From NCBI RefSeq assembly GCF_000613905.1, contig NZ_BAJW01000025.1, positions 1 to 46,096 of the forward strand: a stretch of DNA of 46,096 nt. The letters are read 5' to 3'. Shown here piece by piece: positions 20,365 to 30,756 of the stretch. The position numbers were made by a program, and so were the translations under genes. The stretch is from Acetobacter persici JCM 25330 (lineage in GTDB: Bacteria; Pseudomonadota; Alphaproteobacteria; Acetobacterales; Acetobacteraceae). The notes under the pieces were generated by a model that had not been told where the DNA came from, did no database searches, and saw nothing but the letters and a program-made list of their open reading frames with translations. The stretch's first letter is position 1, and every line of letters starts with the position of its first letter.

Positions 20365-20898
20365 TCAATCTTCGTAAGACAGCAGGGTTTTCACCGGAGC
20401 GTCCACCTTCGCGCGCCCGCCAAGGCCTGTCAGTTCCACCAGCACGGACGCACCAACAACATGGGCTCCGGCTTTTTGCAGCAACGTCACGGAGGCAGCC
20501 AGCGTGCCGCCTGTTGCCAGCAGATCATCCATCACCACAACGCGCTGGCCGGGTTTAATGGCGTCGGCCTGAATTTGCAGGGTATCGCTGCCATATTCCA
20601 GATCGTAGGTGTGCGAGATGGTCGCACCCGGCAGCTTGCCCGGTTTACGCAGCATCAGCATCCCGCAGCCAAGGCGGTCCGCCAGCGGGGCGGCAGTCAG
20701 AAACCCGCGGGATTCCACGGCGGCCAGCATATCCGGCTCCCACGGTGCAATCTGGCGTGCCAGACGGCCCATGGCGATCTGCCAGGCATCCGGTTCCCGC
20801 ATCAGCGTGGAAATATCGTAAAACAGGATACCCGGTTTCGGAAAATCCGGAATGTTCCGAATATAACGCTTCAGGTCGATATCCTCGTGCTGCGTCAT
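20365..20898 (-). CDS. apt: Apt, adenine phosphoribosyltransferase
   Basis: Apt salvages adenine to AMP using PRPP. The 177-residue product is normal in length and begins with [19 protein letters not shown], the Apt signature, followed by [18 protein letters not shown]. The PRPP-binding loop is [13 protein letters not shown] at about 120-132. It ends LLSYED at 20365. It stands between the hybrid kinase and the FUSC gene in the same orientation, but with gaps of 84 and about 190 bases, so it is probably its own unit. The 3' region (20220-20364) holds a small GGCATC/GATGCC hairpin without a T run. Confidence 0.95.
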   Translation of the reverse strand: MTQHEDIDLKRYIRNIPDFPKPGILFYDISTLMREPDAWQIAMGRLARQIAPWEPDMLAAVESRGFLTAAPLADRLGCGMLMLRKPGKLPGATISHTYDLEYGSDTLQIQADAIKPGQRVVVMDDLLATGGTLAASVTLLQKAGAHVVGASVLVELTGLGGRAKVDAPVKTLLSYED

Positions 20899-20982
20899 GG
20901 CCCGTGGTGTCCTTTCCGATGGTTTTTTGCGGCACTCGCTCTAGCCCGCCCCTCCCCCTTCCGCAAGAGAGAAGCGGTGGAG

Positions 20983-23214
20983 TCAGACTCCCGCCCGCGC
21001 ACTCAGCGCCGTGGTAACGGCCTGCATCAGCCCGTCCCTGCGGAACGGCTTAGCCAGCAGCCGCGCGCCTTCCAGCGCGCCGGGCGGGGGCGGGCTGTCC
21101 GCCGTAATCTCACCCGACATATAGATAACAGCCAGCCCGGCATCCCGCCCGGCCAGCACGCGGGAGAGGGTGACGCCATCCAGCGGCCCGGGGAGCTGGA
21201 TATCCGTCACCAGCAGATCAATCCGCCCTTTGGCCGCCGCGGCCACGTCAAACGCCTGCTCACCATCCCCCGCTTCCAGCACCCGGTGCCCCGCCATGCT
21301 CAGAATGGTGACAACAATATCACGGATCGCGGCATCATCTTCCACAACAAGAACCTGCATCTGGCGCTCCTGTACCTGTGCGACCGGCTGAGATTTAGGC
21401 AACACAACCTCTTTCACATCCGTGACGGCCCGTGGCAGCCACAGGGAGACTTCCGTACCGCTGGACGAACCGGTGGCAACCACCACACGCCCGCGCACCT
21501 GCTGAGAAAATGCCAGAACCATGGCCATTCCAAGCCCCGTGCCTGCCCCTTCCCCTTTGGTGGTGAAGAAGGGCTCAAACAGATGCGCCAGAACCTCCTT
21601 CGTCATGCCGCAGCCGCTATCAATCACGTCCAGCCGCACCCAGTCCCCGGCAGTCAGGGGCGTTGGGTCAGACACCACACGCATGGTGCGGCCTTCTTCC
21701 ACCGGCAGGCTCATGAGGTCCGCATTGACGGAGAACGTCACATTCCGGGCCGCAATCCGCAGGCGGCCGCCTTTGGGCATGGCATCCCGCGCATTGATGG
21801 CGAGGTTCAGCACCGCACTTTCAAGCTGGGCCGGGTCCGCACGGACAGACCACACACCCGATACATCCCCACATTCCACCACAATACGGGAGCCGATAAT
21901 CCGCCCGAGCAGGCCGCTCAGAAAGGAAAACAGATCAGCCAGAGAGAGCGAATCCGGCGTGGAACTCTGCCGCCGCATGAAGGAGAGCAACTGGCCTGTC
22001 AGCGCCTCGGACCGCCGCCCGGCGTGGGTCGCGGCGGAGAGATATTCCTGCCGCTGCTCCACATGGTCCGGCTGGTCATGATCCGCCGCCAGTTCCAGAT
22101 TGCCCAGAATCACGGTGAGCAGATTTTTGAAGTCATGCGCAATCCCGGCCGTCAACTGGCCGAGGGCACGGAGTTTCTGGGCTTCACCCAGAGCGCGCTC
22201 ACTGCGCAGGCGCAGCGTGATATCGGCCGCCGTCAGCACAAAGCCCCGACGTTCAGCCGCGCCATCGGGCGCAAAAAACAGGGTACGGCACAGTTCCAGA
22301 TCCGCGCCGTTAATCCCGTGACATTCCACCATGACCGGCGGCGCGGATTCGCCCCGCAGCAGACTGGCCTCAATATGTTCAAACGGCTCCAGCAGCGGCA
22401 CACCGCCGACCACCAGAACCGCACTCAGCTCCTCATAGGACAGGCCGAGTTTCAGAAAGTCCTTTTCCAGCCCCAGCACGGTGCCCAGTTGCTCGTTCCA
22501 GTGCCACAGGCGGCCATCCGCCCCGAACAGGGCAACCCCCAGACTGAGGCTGTCCAGTGTGGCGCGCAGACGCAACGCCAGATCACGCGAGGACGCCTCG
22601 GCCCGGGCTGCGGCCAGAGAGGAACGGTCCAGAACCCAGCCTGCGGAAATCAGACTGAGAACACCCGTCAGAATCCCCAGAAGGCCCAGACGCCGCTGCC
22701 AGCTTGTATTGCGCACCATGTTGGCCACGCGGTCTGCCTGATCCAGCGTGCTGACGCGGCTGAGCACGGAAAGATTATCATCCAGCGTGCCCAGAACCTG
22801 CTCACCCCCTTCGGGTATGGCCCCACCAGCGGTTTTCCAGCCTGCAATCTGTGTCAGGGCACTTTCCACCGCGTTCAGCGGTTCGGACCGTTCCCCGCCT
22901 TCCCGCTTCTGGACGGTTTTAAACCCCGTAAAGTCCTGCCGGGCTGTGGCAAGCTGGGCTATGGCGCGCTCATAACAGGTCTGGTCCCGCTCCTGCCCTT
23001 TGGCCAGCCAGGCGTAATGGCAGATCCGGGCCTCACTGGTGGCATGGTGGAGATTGCGCAGGTAACTGCCCGCCGCCGTGCTCTGGCGATCCAGATCACC
23101 ATGGCGGGCCATTTCATTGCCCAGCTCAATCCCCATTGTGCCGAATGTGACAATAAGCAGACCGGCGCCAATCAGCGCCAGAATATGCGCCCGTCTTGCG
23201 GGATGCCGTGCCAT
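20983..23214 (-). CDS. Hybrid sensor histidine kinase with C-terminal receiver domain
   Basis: This 743-residue orphan hybrid kinase has two membrane helices (about 10-30 and 176-195) flanking a periplasmic helical sensor, so its signal is probably extracellular or envelope-derived. A PAS-like region (about 215-335) follows. The H-box is GQLTAGIAHDFKNLLTVIL with His360. The ATP-binding domain shows NLAINARDAMP (N box), DSGCGM (G1), LFEPFFTTK (F) and GTGLGMA (G2). A receiver domain from about 619 (VLVVEDDAAIR) has phosphoacceptor Asp671 in LLVTDIQLPG. The FKN form of the H-box is typical of the HWE-distinct group often seen with fused receivers. No separate response regulator is adjacent, so its output is unknown. 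Confidence 0.93.
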   Translation of the reverse strand: MARHPARRAHILALIGAGLLIVTFGTMGIELGNEMARHGDLDRQSTAAGSYLRNLHHATSEARICHYAWLAKGQERDQTCYERAIAQLATARQDFTGFKTVQKREGGERSEPLNAVESALTQIAGWKTAGGAIPEGGEQVLGTLDDNLSVLSRVSTLDQADRVANMVRNTSWQRRLGLLGILTGVLSLISAGWVLDRSSLAAARAEASSRDLALRLRATLDSLSLGVALFGADGRLWHWNEQLGTVLGLEKDFLKLGLSYEELSAVLVVGGVPLLEPFEHIEASLLRGESAPPVMVECHGINGADLELCRTLFFAPDGAAERRGFVLTAADITLRLRSERALGEAQKLRALGQLTAGIAHDFKNLLTVILGNLELAADHDQPDHVEQRQEYLSAATHAGRRSEALTGQLLSFMRRQSSTPDSLSLADLFSFLSGLLGRIIGSRIVVECGDVSGVWSVRADPAQLESAVLNLAINARDAMPKGGRLRIAARNVTFSVNADLMSLPVEEGRTMRVVSDPTPLTAGDWVRLDVIDSGCGMTKEVLAHLFEPFFTTKGEGAGTGLGMAMVLAFSQQVRGRVVVATGSSSGTEVSLWLPRAVTDVKEVVLPKSQPVAQVQERQMQVLVVEDDAAIRDIVVTILSMAGHRVLEAGDGEQAFDVAAAAKGRIDLLVTDIQLPGPLDGVTLSRVLAGRDAGLAVIYMSGEITADSPPPPGALEGARLLAKPFRRDGLMQAVTTALSARAGV

Positions 23215-23273
23215 GCCGTCCTAGCTCCGTCTTCCATTGCCTGCGGCGTCAGGGCCCAGCACCCGTATCTGCC

Positions 23274-24557
23274 TCAGTCGCTCTGCTGACCGCTTGTGCT
23301 GCGCAGCCCTCCGGGCCGGAGCGCGCACATGACCAGCATCATTACTGTACCCAAAAACATACAGCCCGCCATAGGCAGAGCTGAGGTTGTGGGGAACATC
23401 CCCAGCACCGCACCGGCCAGCGCGCCCAGCACATACTGCATGGTGCCCGCCAGAGCCGCAGCCGCCCCCGCCAGAGAGGGATGATCCGCCAGCGCACCCA
23501 TCATGCCATTGGGGAAGATAAAGCCCGTTGGCGCAAGGGTGAGGACCATCGCGGCAATAAGGAACCACACTTCATAGTGGGTACGCCATTCCGCTCCTGC
23601 ATACCAATCCCCCCACAGGCTGACAGCCACCACCAGAGCGCCGCCCAGCACCGCCACCAGCACCGCCATAACCAGTAGGCGGGCAGAGTCGATCCGCCCG
23701 ACCAGCAGGCCGTTCAACTGGGACGCACCGATCATAAAGACGGAAAAAATGCCAAACAGCATGGAGAACCGGAACGGCGTGAACCCGAAGATCTTGATGA
23801 AAACAAACGAGGCTGCCGTAAGATAACTGAACTGCATGAAGGTGGAAAAGCCGGTGATCAGCGCGTGAGAGCTGAAAGACCGGTCCCGCAGCAGGGTCAG
23901 ATACCGGGTGACAAGTGTCATGGGGGAGAGGGAGACACGCTTCTGGTAGGGCAGCGTTTCAGGCAGCACCCACAGCACCAGCGCCACACACAGCAGCCCA
24001 TACACTGCCGAAGCCCAGAAAATGATGCGCCAGGAGGTAACGGCCACAACCATCCCGCCCAGCATGGGGGCCAGAATCGGCACAACGCCCATCACCATCA
24101 CCAACTGGGACAACATTCTGGCCCCGGCATTCCGGTCCGGCACAATATCACGCACGCATGCGGTCGGGATGACCAGACTGGCCGAAGCCCCGATGGATGC
24201 CACAAACCGCGCAATGGAAAAGGTGATGATATCCGGCGCAAACGCACAGACGGCGGAGGCCAGACCGTAAATCAGGTTGCCCGCCAGCATGGGCCAGCGC
24301 CGCCCGTACCGGTCCGCCAGAGGCCCCATGGTAATCTGGCCGATGGCAAGCCCCACAAACCAGATGGATAACGTCATCTGCACATTGCCCGCCGAGGTAT
24401 GGAGCGACTGCTCCATGGCGGGGAAGGCTGGCAGATAAATATCAGTGGAAATGGGGCCAACAGCGGTCAGAAACCCCAGCAGGAGCGGCAGCCAGCGCGG
24501 GACTCCCTGCGGAAAAATGGCAGAAACAGGCTCTCGTGAGACGGTGGCAGATGCCAT
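23274..24557 (-). CDS. MFS drug efflux transporter, Bcr/CflA family
   Basis: This 427-residue major facilitator with about 12 membrane helices is similar to Bcr/CflA drug:proton antiporters. Motifs include STDIYLPAFPAMEQSL in helix 1, the MFS motif A GPLADRYGRRWPML between helices 2 and 3, and GVVPILAPMLGGMV in helix 5. The start MASATVSREPVS at 24557 is chosen; the open frame extends upstream to 24896, but that part overlaps the next gene and reads as Cys/Arg-rich noise. It likely exports antibiotics or small metabolites; the substrate cannot be read from sequence. It lies 59 bases from the hybrid kinase start in the same direction. Confidence 0.9.
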   Translation of the reverse strand: MASATVSREPVSAIFPQGVPRWLPLLLGFLTAVGPISTDIYLPAFPAMEQSLHTSAGNVQMTLSIWFVGLAIGQITMGPLADRYGRRWPMLAGNLIYGLASAVCAFAPDIITFSIARFVASIGASASLVIPTACVRDIVPDRNAGARMLSQLVMVMGVVPILAPMLGGMVVAVTSWRIIFWASAVYGLLCVALVLWVLPETLPYQKRVSLSPMTLVTRYLTLLRDRSFSSHALITGFSTFMQFSYLTAASFVFIKIFGFTPFRFSMLFGIFSVFMIGASQLNGLLVGRIDSARLLVMAVLVAVLGGALVVAVSLWGDWYAGAEWRTHYEVWFLIAAMVLTLAPTGFIFPNGMMGALADHPSLAGAAAALAGTMQYVLGALAGAVLGMFPTTSALPMAGCMFLGTVMMLVMCALRPGGLRSTSGQQSD

Positions 24558-24687
24558 CGTAGCGCTCCGGAAAGAAAAAAGAGGGCAGAGGAAGAACTGA
24601 ACAGGACATCGCCCTGACAGGACAGAGAGAAAAGTGAAGAACAGAAATGCAGCAGCAGTGTAATACCGCCCCGCAGGCGCGGAGTGC

Positions 24688-25409
24688 CTACGCGTCAGAC
24701 TGACCCGTCTGGCCGGAGTCCTGCACAATACGGCCAACCTGCGCCCGGCGCAGCAGCCATACACCCAGCACGCCAGAGGCCACAAACAGCCCTCCGCCAA
24801 GCACAAACTGCCACACGGCGTCAAGCCGCACCCCGGCCCCCAGCAGCACCGCCACCACATTCTGCGGCAGGCCACCCAGCACCGTCGCCGCGGCAAACGG
24901 CAGCACGCCTATGCCGGAAACACCGCCCAGAAGATTCAGCAGCAATGCAGAGCCGACCGGCAACAGCCGCAAGGTCAGAATACTCAGAAACGGCTGGCGG
25001 CTCAGCATGGCATCTAGCCGGGCAAAACGCGCCCCCAGCCGGGCCTGCGCCCACTGCCGCCCGCCCCAGCGCGCCCAGAAAAACCCGGCAACACACCCCG
25101 CTGTGGAGGCAGGGTAATCATTACCGTGCCTTCTATCGCGCCATAGGCCAGCCCGGCGGCAAACCCCGCTACCTGCCGTGGCAGGCCAAACGCACACCAG
25201 ACGGAAGCCCCCGCCAGAAACACCATGCGCCCCCATACGCCATCCCGCAGCAGGGCCGTACTGTCCAGCACATGCCGCAGCCCCGGCACGGCGCGCAGCA
25301 GCACCGCACCGGCCACCAGAAAAGCCAGCATCAGCGCAGGGCGCAAAAACCGCAAAACAGGCCCGGAGGCGGAGGGAGATGTCTGTTCCATCCTGCCGGC
25401 TGGTACCAT
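24688..25409 (-). CDS. TVP38/TMEM64 (DedA-like) membrane protein (frameshifted)
   Basis: This is a VTT-domain membrane protein of the TVP38/TMEM64 group, related to DedA proteins implicated in lipid movement across the membrane. The N-terminal frame (from 25409) has helices in [15 protein letters not shown] and [20 protein letters not shown] and the block [19 protein letters not shown]. The frame then breaks at about 25107, where one G is missing (CTGCCTCC for CTGGCCTCC). It continues as [17 protein letters not shown], with [20 protein letters not shown] and [17 protein letters not shown] to the stop. Repaired length is about 240 residues. An alternative ATG at 25391 is also possible. Confidence 0.85.
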
Positions 25410-25478
25410 CTTCTTGCCGCCAGCCGCAAGCAGGGTTTAAACCCCGTTTATCAGACACAACACAGGCCAAAGGGTGCC

Positions 25479-26555
25479 ATGTCCTCCTCTCTTCCGCGCT
25501 ATGCCGATATGGCCCCCAACCATCGCCGCCTGATTTCCAACTGGCTGTTCCTGCTGTGCTTCATGCTGCTGGGCATGATCGCCATTGGGGGGGTGACGCG
25601 GCTGACCGGCTCCGGCCTGTCCATTATGGACTGGCAGCCCGTCAGCGGGTTTATCCCCCCGCTTTCTCATGCGGAGTGGGAACGGCTGTTCGCGCTGTAT
25701 CAGACCATCCCGCAATATCACCTCCAGCATGAAGGCTTCGGGCTGGAAGGATTCCAGCGCATCTTCTGGGCGGAGTGGATTCACCGCTTCTGGGGCCGCC
25801 TGATGGGGCTGGTGCTGCTGCTGCCGCTCATCTGGTTCACCCTCCGGGGCATGATTACCCGTGCGCTGGCACTGCGGCTGTTTGTGTTCTTTATCCTCGG
25901 TGCCATGCAGGGGGCCATTGGCTGGTTTATGGTCGCCTCCGGCTTCCGCCCGGACAGCACGGCGGTGGAGCCGGTGCGGCTGGTGCTGCATCTGAGCGCA
26001 GCCCTTGCCCTGTATCTCGCTATTTTGTGGACGGCACTGTCCATCCGCTGGCCCACCCCGCAGACCGTGACAGCCTCCCCCGGTGGCACGCTGACAAAGC
26101 GGCTGGTCTGGCTGGCTCTCGGGCTGATCTGCATTACCATTGTGGCCGGTGGCTTTACGGCGGGCACCCATGCCGGGTTTGTCTACAACACCTTCCCGCT
26201 GATGGATGGCCACCTGATTCCGGCTGAGTATGCCCGCCTCTCCCCGTTCTGGATGAATCTGGTGGACAACAAAGCCGCCATCCAGTTTGACCACCGCCTG
26301 CTGGCCACCCTGACGGCCCTGAGCATTGGCGCGGTTCTGCTGGCTGGCCTGCGCAGCACAACCTTTGGTAGCAAGGCGCATAACGCCATCATGCTGCTGG
26401 GCTGGGCCGTGCTGATCCAGTATGCGCTGGGCATCACTACCCTGCTGCTGGTTGTGCCCGTCTGGGCGGGTGCGGTGCATCAGACATTTGCCGCAGTCCT
26501 GCTGGGGGTCATGCTCTACACGCTGCATTGCCTGCGCGGGCAGCGGGCAAACTAG
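25479..26555 (+). CDS. ctaA: CtaA/COX15, heme A synthase
   Basis: CtaA oxidises the C8 methyl of heme O to give heme A for terminal oxidases. The 358-residue product has eight predicted membrane helices. Conserved features are [75 protein letters not shown] and [12 protein letters not shown]. The four heme-associated His residues lie in WIHR, VLHLS, FDHR and AVHQ. This is the long proteobacterial/mitochondrial form. The ATG at 25479 has an AGGG ribosome site 5 bases upstream. No oxidase or ctaB gene is next to it. Confidence 0.95.
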   Translation: MSSSLPRYADMAPNHRRLISNWLFLLCFMLLGMIAIGGVTRLTGSGLSIMDWQPVSGFIPPLSHAEWERLFALYQTIPQYHLQHEGFGLEGFQRIFWAEWIHRFWGRLMGLVLLLPLIWFTLRGMITRALALRLFVFFILGAMQGAIGWFMVASGFRPDSTAVEPVRLVLHLSAALALYLAILWTALSIRWPTPQTVTASPGGTLTKRLVWLALGLICITIVAGGFTAGTHAGFVYNTFPLMDGHLIPAEYARLSPFWMNLVDNKAAIQFDHRLLATLTALSIGAVLLAGLRSTTFGSKAHNAIMLLGWAVLIQYALGITTLLLVVPVWAGAVHQTFAAVLLGVMLYTLHCLRGQRAN

Positions 26556-26557
26556 AG

Positions 26558-26585
26558 TTGCTTTTACAGAATCCCTCTGTATTGT
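26558..26585 (+). promoter_or_regulatory. Candidate sigma-70 promoter of the leu leader and leuA
   Basis: TTGCTT (26558-26563) and TATTGT (26580-26585) are separated by 16 bases, a fair match to a -35/-10 pair. Transcription would begin near 26592, directly at the ATG (26593) of the leader peptide. The position immediately after ctaA and before the leader supports it. It was found by eye and is unproven. Confidence 0.45.
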
Positions 26586-26592
26586 GCCCCGC

Positions 26593-26700
26593 ATGAATTC
26601 CGTCTGGTTCACGTCCGAGTCTCTGCTGTGCCGCACTGCGGCGCAGGCGGGCGGCGTGGCCACGCGTCTGGACCTCCTTCTTCGACTAATCAGCCCCTGA
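26593..26700 (+). CDS. leuL: Leucine-rich leader peptide (attenuator) upstream of leuA
   Basis: This short 35-codon frame lies between ctaA and leuA. It contains seven Leu codons, five of them in the last ten codons (RLDLLLRLISP), using four different codons: CTG, CTC, CTT, CTT and CTA. The frame ends inside a strong hairpin. This is the classical layout of an amino-acid attenuator: ribosome stalling at Leu codons when leucine is short would alter RNA folding ahead of leuA. No ribosome site precedes the ATG, and the likely transcription start falls at the ATG itself, so it may be leaderless, as known for rhizobial trpL. A shorter GTG start within the frame is possible. Function is inferred from layout. 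Confidence 0.6.
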   Translation: MNSVWFTSESLLCRTAAQAGGVATRLDLLLRLISP

Positions 26701-26736
26701 GCGATCCGGGCGGCTTCATGCCGTCGCGCTTAGGGG
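26694..26736 (+). promoter_or_regulatory. Attenuator hairpin over the leader peptide stop codon
   Basis: CCCCTGAGC (26694-26702) pairs with GCTTAGGGG (26728-26736), with one G-U pair. A second stem inside it pairs GGCGGC with GCCGTC around a 5-base loop. The left arm covers the final Pro codon and stop of the leader peptide, so a terminating ribosome would block folding. A second perfect hairpin, GTATCCG-TAAC-CGGATAC, lies at 26756-26773. Neither is followed by a clear T run, so control may be Rho-dependent or translational rather than by an intrinsic terminator. Confidence 0.5.
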
Positions 26737-26832
26737 AAAGACGAACAAGCCCTTCGTATCCGTAACCGGATACCCGGCGTGCCTCACCCGCATGCCAGCC
26801 CCAGACAAGACCGATTTCAAGGATAGTTTCCG

Positions 26833-28421
26833 ATGTCAGCCACATCCCACATCATCAATCATCCCTCCTTTGGCCGCCTGCCTGCCGACCGTGTCATTAT
26901 TTTTGACACCACGCTGCGCGATGGCGAGCAGTCCCCCGGCTTCTCCATGAATCTGGCGGAAAAGCTGCGCATGGCGGAAGCTCTGGCCGCACTGGGCGTG
27001 GATGTGATGGAAGCAGGCTTCCCGGTTGCCTCCAGAGGTGACTTTGACTCCGTGCATCAGATTGCCCAGCACACCAAAGGCGCTGTGATCTGCGCGCTGG
27101 CCCGCTCAGGCGGTGCGAAAGACATTGCCGCCGCTGGTGAGGCTCTGGCCCCGGCGGAACGCAAGCGGATTCACAACTTTATCTCCACCTCTCCCCTGCA
27201 CATGAAATACAAGCTGCGGATGGAGCCGGAAACTGTTCTGGACCTGATCACCACCGGCAACACCGCCGCCCGCAATCTGACGGATGATGTGGAATGGTCT
27301 GCGGAAGATGGCTCCCGCACGGAACCGGACTTCCTGTGCCGCTGCGTGGAAGCCGCTATTAAAGCCGGGGCCACCACCATCAACATTCCCGACACCGTTG
27401 GCTACGCCACGCCGGAAGACATGGAACGCATTTTCTCCATGCTGCTGGCGCGCGTGCCGGGGGCGGATCAGGTGATTTTCTCCGCCCATAACCATAATGA
27501 CCTCGGGCTGGGCGTTGCCAACACGCTGGCCTCCGTGCGCGGCGGGGCGCGCCAGATTGAATGTACCATCAACGGGATTGGTGAACGGGCGGGCAACGCC
27601 GCACTGGAAGAAATCGTCATGGCGCTGCGCACGCGGCATGACCAGTATCCCTTCACCACCGGGATCCATACGGAAAGCCTGCTGAAGGTCTCCCGGATGC
27701 TGGCCACCATCACCAGTTTTGATGTCCAGCCCAACAAGGCCATTGTCGGCCGCAACGCCTTTGCGCATGAAAGCGGCATCCATCAGGATGGCGTGCTGAA
27801 AAACGCCGCGACCTATGAGATCATGACACCGGAAAGCGTGGGCTGGACCCGCTCCTCCCTGATCATGGGCAAACATTCCGGCCGCGCCGCCTTCCGCGAT
27901 AAGCTGAAAGCTCTGGGCTATGGTGATCTGGATGACGCCAAGCTGAATGACGCCTTTGCCCGCTTCAAGGATCTGGCCGACAAGAAAAAGGCCGTCTACG
28001 ACGAAGATATTGTCGCACTGGTGATGATGAAGTGCGCGATAACGAGCATATCCGGTTTGGCGCCCTCAGCCTGACCTCCTGCTCCGGCAAGCCCTCCTCC
28101 GTCACCCTGTCCCTGACGGTCGATGGTGAGACGGTTGAAGCCGACGCCACGGGCAACGGTCCGGTAGATGCCGCCTTCAATGCACTGCGCAGCGCGTTCC
28201 CGCATGACGCCCGTCTGGCACTGTTCTCCGTGGGTGCCGTCACGGAGGGGACAGACGCACAGGCCCGCACCACCGTACGTCTGGAAGAAGACGGCAAACT
28301 GGTGGATGGTCAGGGTGCTGATGCCGATACCGTCGTCTCCGCCGTGCGCGCTTATGTGCATGCGCTGAACAAACTGCTGGTCAAGCGTGACCGTGCAGAA
28401 CCGGAAGAACTGACCGCCTGA
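26833..28421 (+). CDS. leuA: LeuA, 2-isopropylmalate synthase (frameshifted)
   Basis: LeuA condenses acetyl-CoA and 2-oxoisovalerate, the first committed step of leucine synthesis. The catalytic TIM barrel begins IIFDTTLRDGEQSPGFSM and has the metal-binding HNHNDLGLGVAN, then NGIGERAGNAALEE and HESGIHQDGVLKN. The frame breaks at about 28023, where one G is lost (GTGATGATG for GTGGATGATG). It resumes as DDEVRDNEHIRFGALSLTS, the C-terminal leucine-binding regulatory domain, and ends at 28421. Repaired length is about 529 residues, typical for LeuA. Without repair, the enzyme would lose feedback control but keep its barrel, so a real regulatory mutation is conceivable, though less likely given the many similar breaks. 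A leucine leader precedes it. Confidence 0.94.
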
Positions 28422-28434
28422 AAACGCCCCGCCA

Positions 28435-28473
28435 GCCCGGTTCTGTTATACCAGACCGGGCCGGTATAATTTT
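28435..28473 (+). terminator. Possible leuA terminator, overlapping a TATAAT box
   Basis: GCCCGGT-CTG (28435-28445, one bulged T) pairs with CAGACCGGGC (28452-28461), giving a stem of about ten pairs soon after the leuA stop. A short run of four T follows at 28470-28473 after 8 bases, weak for an intrinsic terminator. A perfect TATAAT lies at 28465-28470 without a convincing -35 match, so the same stretch may instead hold the mreB promoter. Confidence 0.4.
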
Positions 28474-28546
28474 AGGCAGTTTATTGCTTCAGGGTCTTGT
28501 CTGGGTGGTTGCACCCCGGTAAGCCCTGCCCCCATATAGAAGCTGA

Positions 28547-29665
<1,119 letters not shown>

Positions 29666-29691
29666 TTGTCACGTTTTTATCATACTACGAG

Positions 29692-29715
29692 TCCCCTTCC
29701 GTCCGGAAAGGGGGA
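29692..29715 (+). promoter_or_regulatory. Hairpin between mreB and mreC
   Basis: TCCCCTTCC (29692-29700) faces GGAAAGGGGGA (29705-29715) across a 4-base loop, forming a stem with two single-base bulges. It begins 27 bases after the mreB stop and has no T run after it. It could reduce read-through or protect the mreB mRNA end, giving more MreB than MreC. Only the pairing is visible. Confidence 0.3.
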
Positions 29716-29836
29716 ACGCGGCACACTATGTCAGCCCGGCTGATGGAAAGGATGCATGCCACTTTATGTGGAGAACACGCAGACATGCCCTGAACGCACA
29801 CACGGAGTCTGACCCTGCACTGGTGATGGAGGCTGC

Positions 29837-30756
29837 ATGATTCCTGTCTCCATCCAGATGCGTCAGGCGCTGGGCAAGCTGGTGTTGCCACTACTGGTTC
29901 TGCTGTCCATTGGCATCATTATTGCCGGTCAGGCAGACCGGAAACTGGCTGACAAAGCCCGCATGACCGTGGCCGACGGACTGGCCCCGCTCTGGGGGCT
30001 GATGACCGCGGCCCAGCACCGGGTGCAGGCTGTCAGCACCAATCTGCGGGAAGCCGGGCGCATGGCGTCCGAAAACGCACGTCTCCAGACTGAAAATGAC
30101 AATCTGCGCCGCTGGTATGATGTCGCCGTTTCCCTCACGCGGGAAAACGATACGCTGAAAACCGCCCTGCACTGGATTCCCGAACCCACACCGGCCTTTG
30201 TCACCGGCCGCGTGGTGGCGGATAGCGGCGGCATTTACGCCCGCGCTGTTCTGCTGGTGGCAGGCACGGATAGTGGCGTGCGCGTAGGCAATGTCGCGCT
30301 GGCCGCCAACGGGCTGGCGGGCCGCGTGACGGAAACCGGGGCACGGTCCTCCCGCATCCTGCTGATTACCGATATCGCCAGCCGCCTGCCCGTCACGCTG
30401 GATGCCAGCCACGCTACCGCCATTATGGGGGGGGATAACACGCCCCTCCCCCGGCTGATGTATTACGCGCAGGATACCCGGCCCATTGAAGGTGAACGAG
30501 TCGTGACGAGTGATCAGGCGGGTGCTTTTCCGGCAGGGCTCCCCATCGGACGGTGCATTACCTGCATCCCGGCCAGCCCGTTGTGGTGCCGTTTGCCCAG
30601 CTTGACCACCTGACGATGCTGCGGGTGTTTGACTTCGGGCAGGCGCTGATCGACCCGCCAGATGCGCCCGGCCATGTGCCGCTGGCCCACCCGCGCCAGA
30701 CGCTGACTCTCCCCCTCAAGACCCTGCTTGGTCAGGCTGAGGATCAGGCGGGATGA
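29837..30756 (+). CDS. mreC: MreC, rod-shape-determining protein (frameshifted)
   Basis: MreC is the periplasmic scaffold linking MreB to the wall synthases PBP2 and RodA. One N-terminal membrane helix (LVLPLLVLLSIGIIIAG) is followed by a coiled coil (about 70-115, with ASENARLQTENDNLRRWYD) and the beta-barrel domain (VTGRVVADSGGIYARAVLL, ASRLPVTLDASHATAIMGG). The frame breaks at about 30548, where one G is missing (ATCGGACGG for ATCGGGACGG). It continues as TVHYLHPGQPVVVPFAQLDH and ends at 30756. Repaired length is about 306 residues. Its stop overlaps the mreD start as ATGA. Confidence 0.93.

Noticed and set aside
20461..23289. A 942-codon open frame on the plus strand opposite the hybrid kinase
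   Set aside because: It reads as His/Gln/Arg/Pro-rich text with no domain, and it mirrors a clearly recognisable kinase. Long antisense frames are common in GC-rich codon usage.
24558..24896. N-terminal extension of the Bcr/CflA transporter by 113 residues
   Set aside because: The extension is Cys/Arg/Trp-rich and overlaps the C-terminal coding part of the TVP38-like gene.
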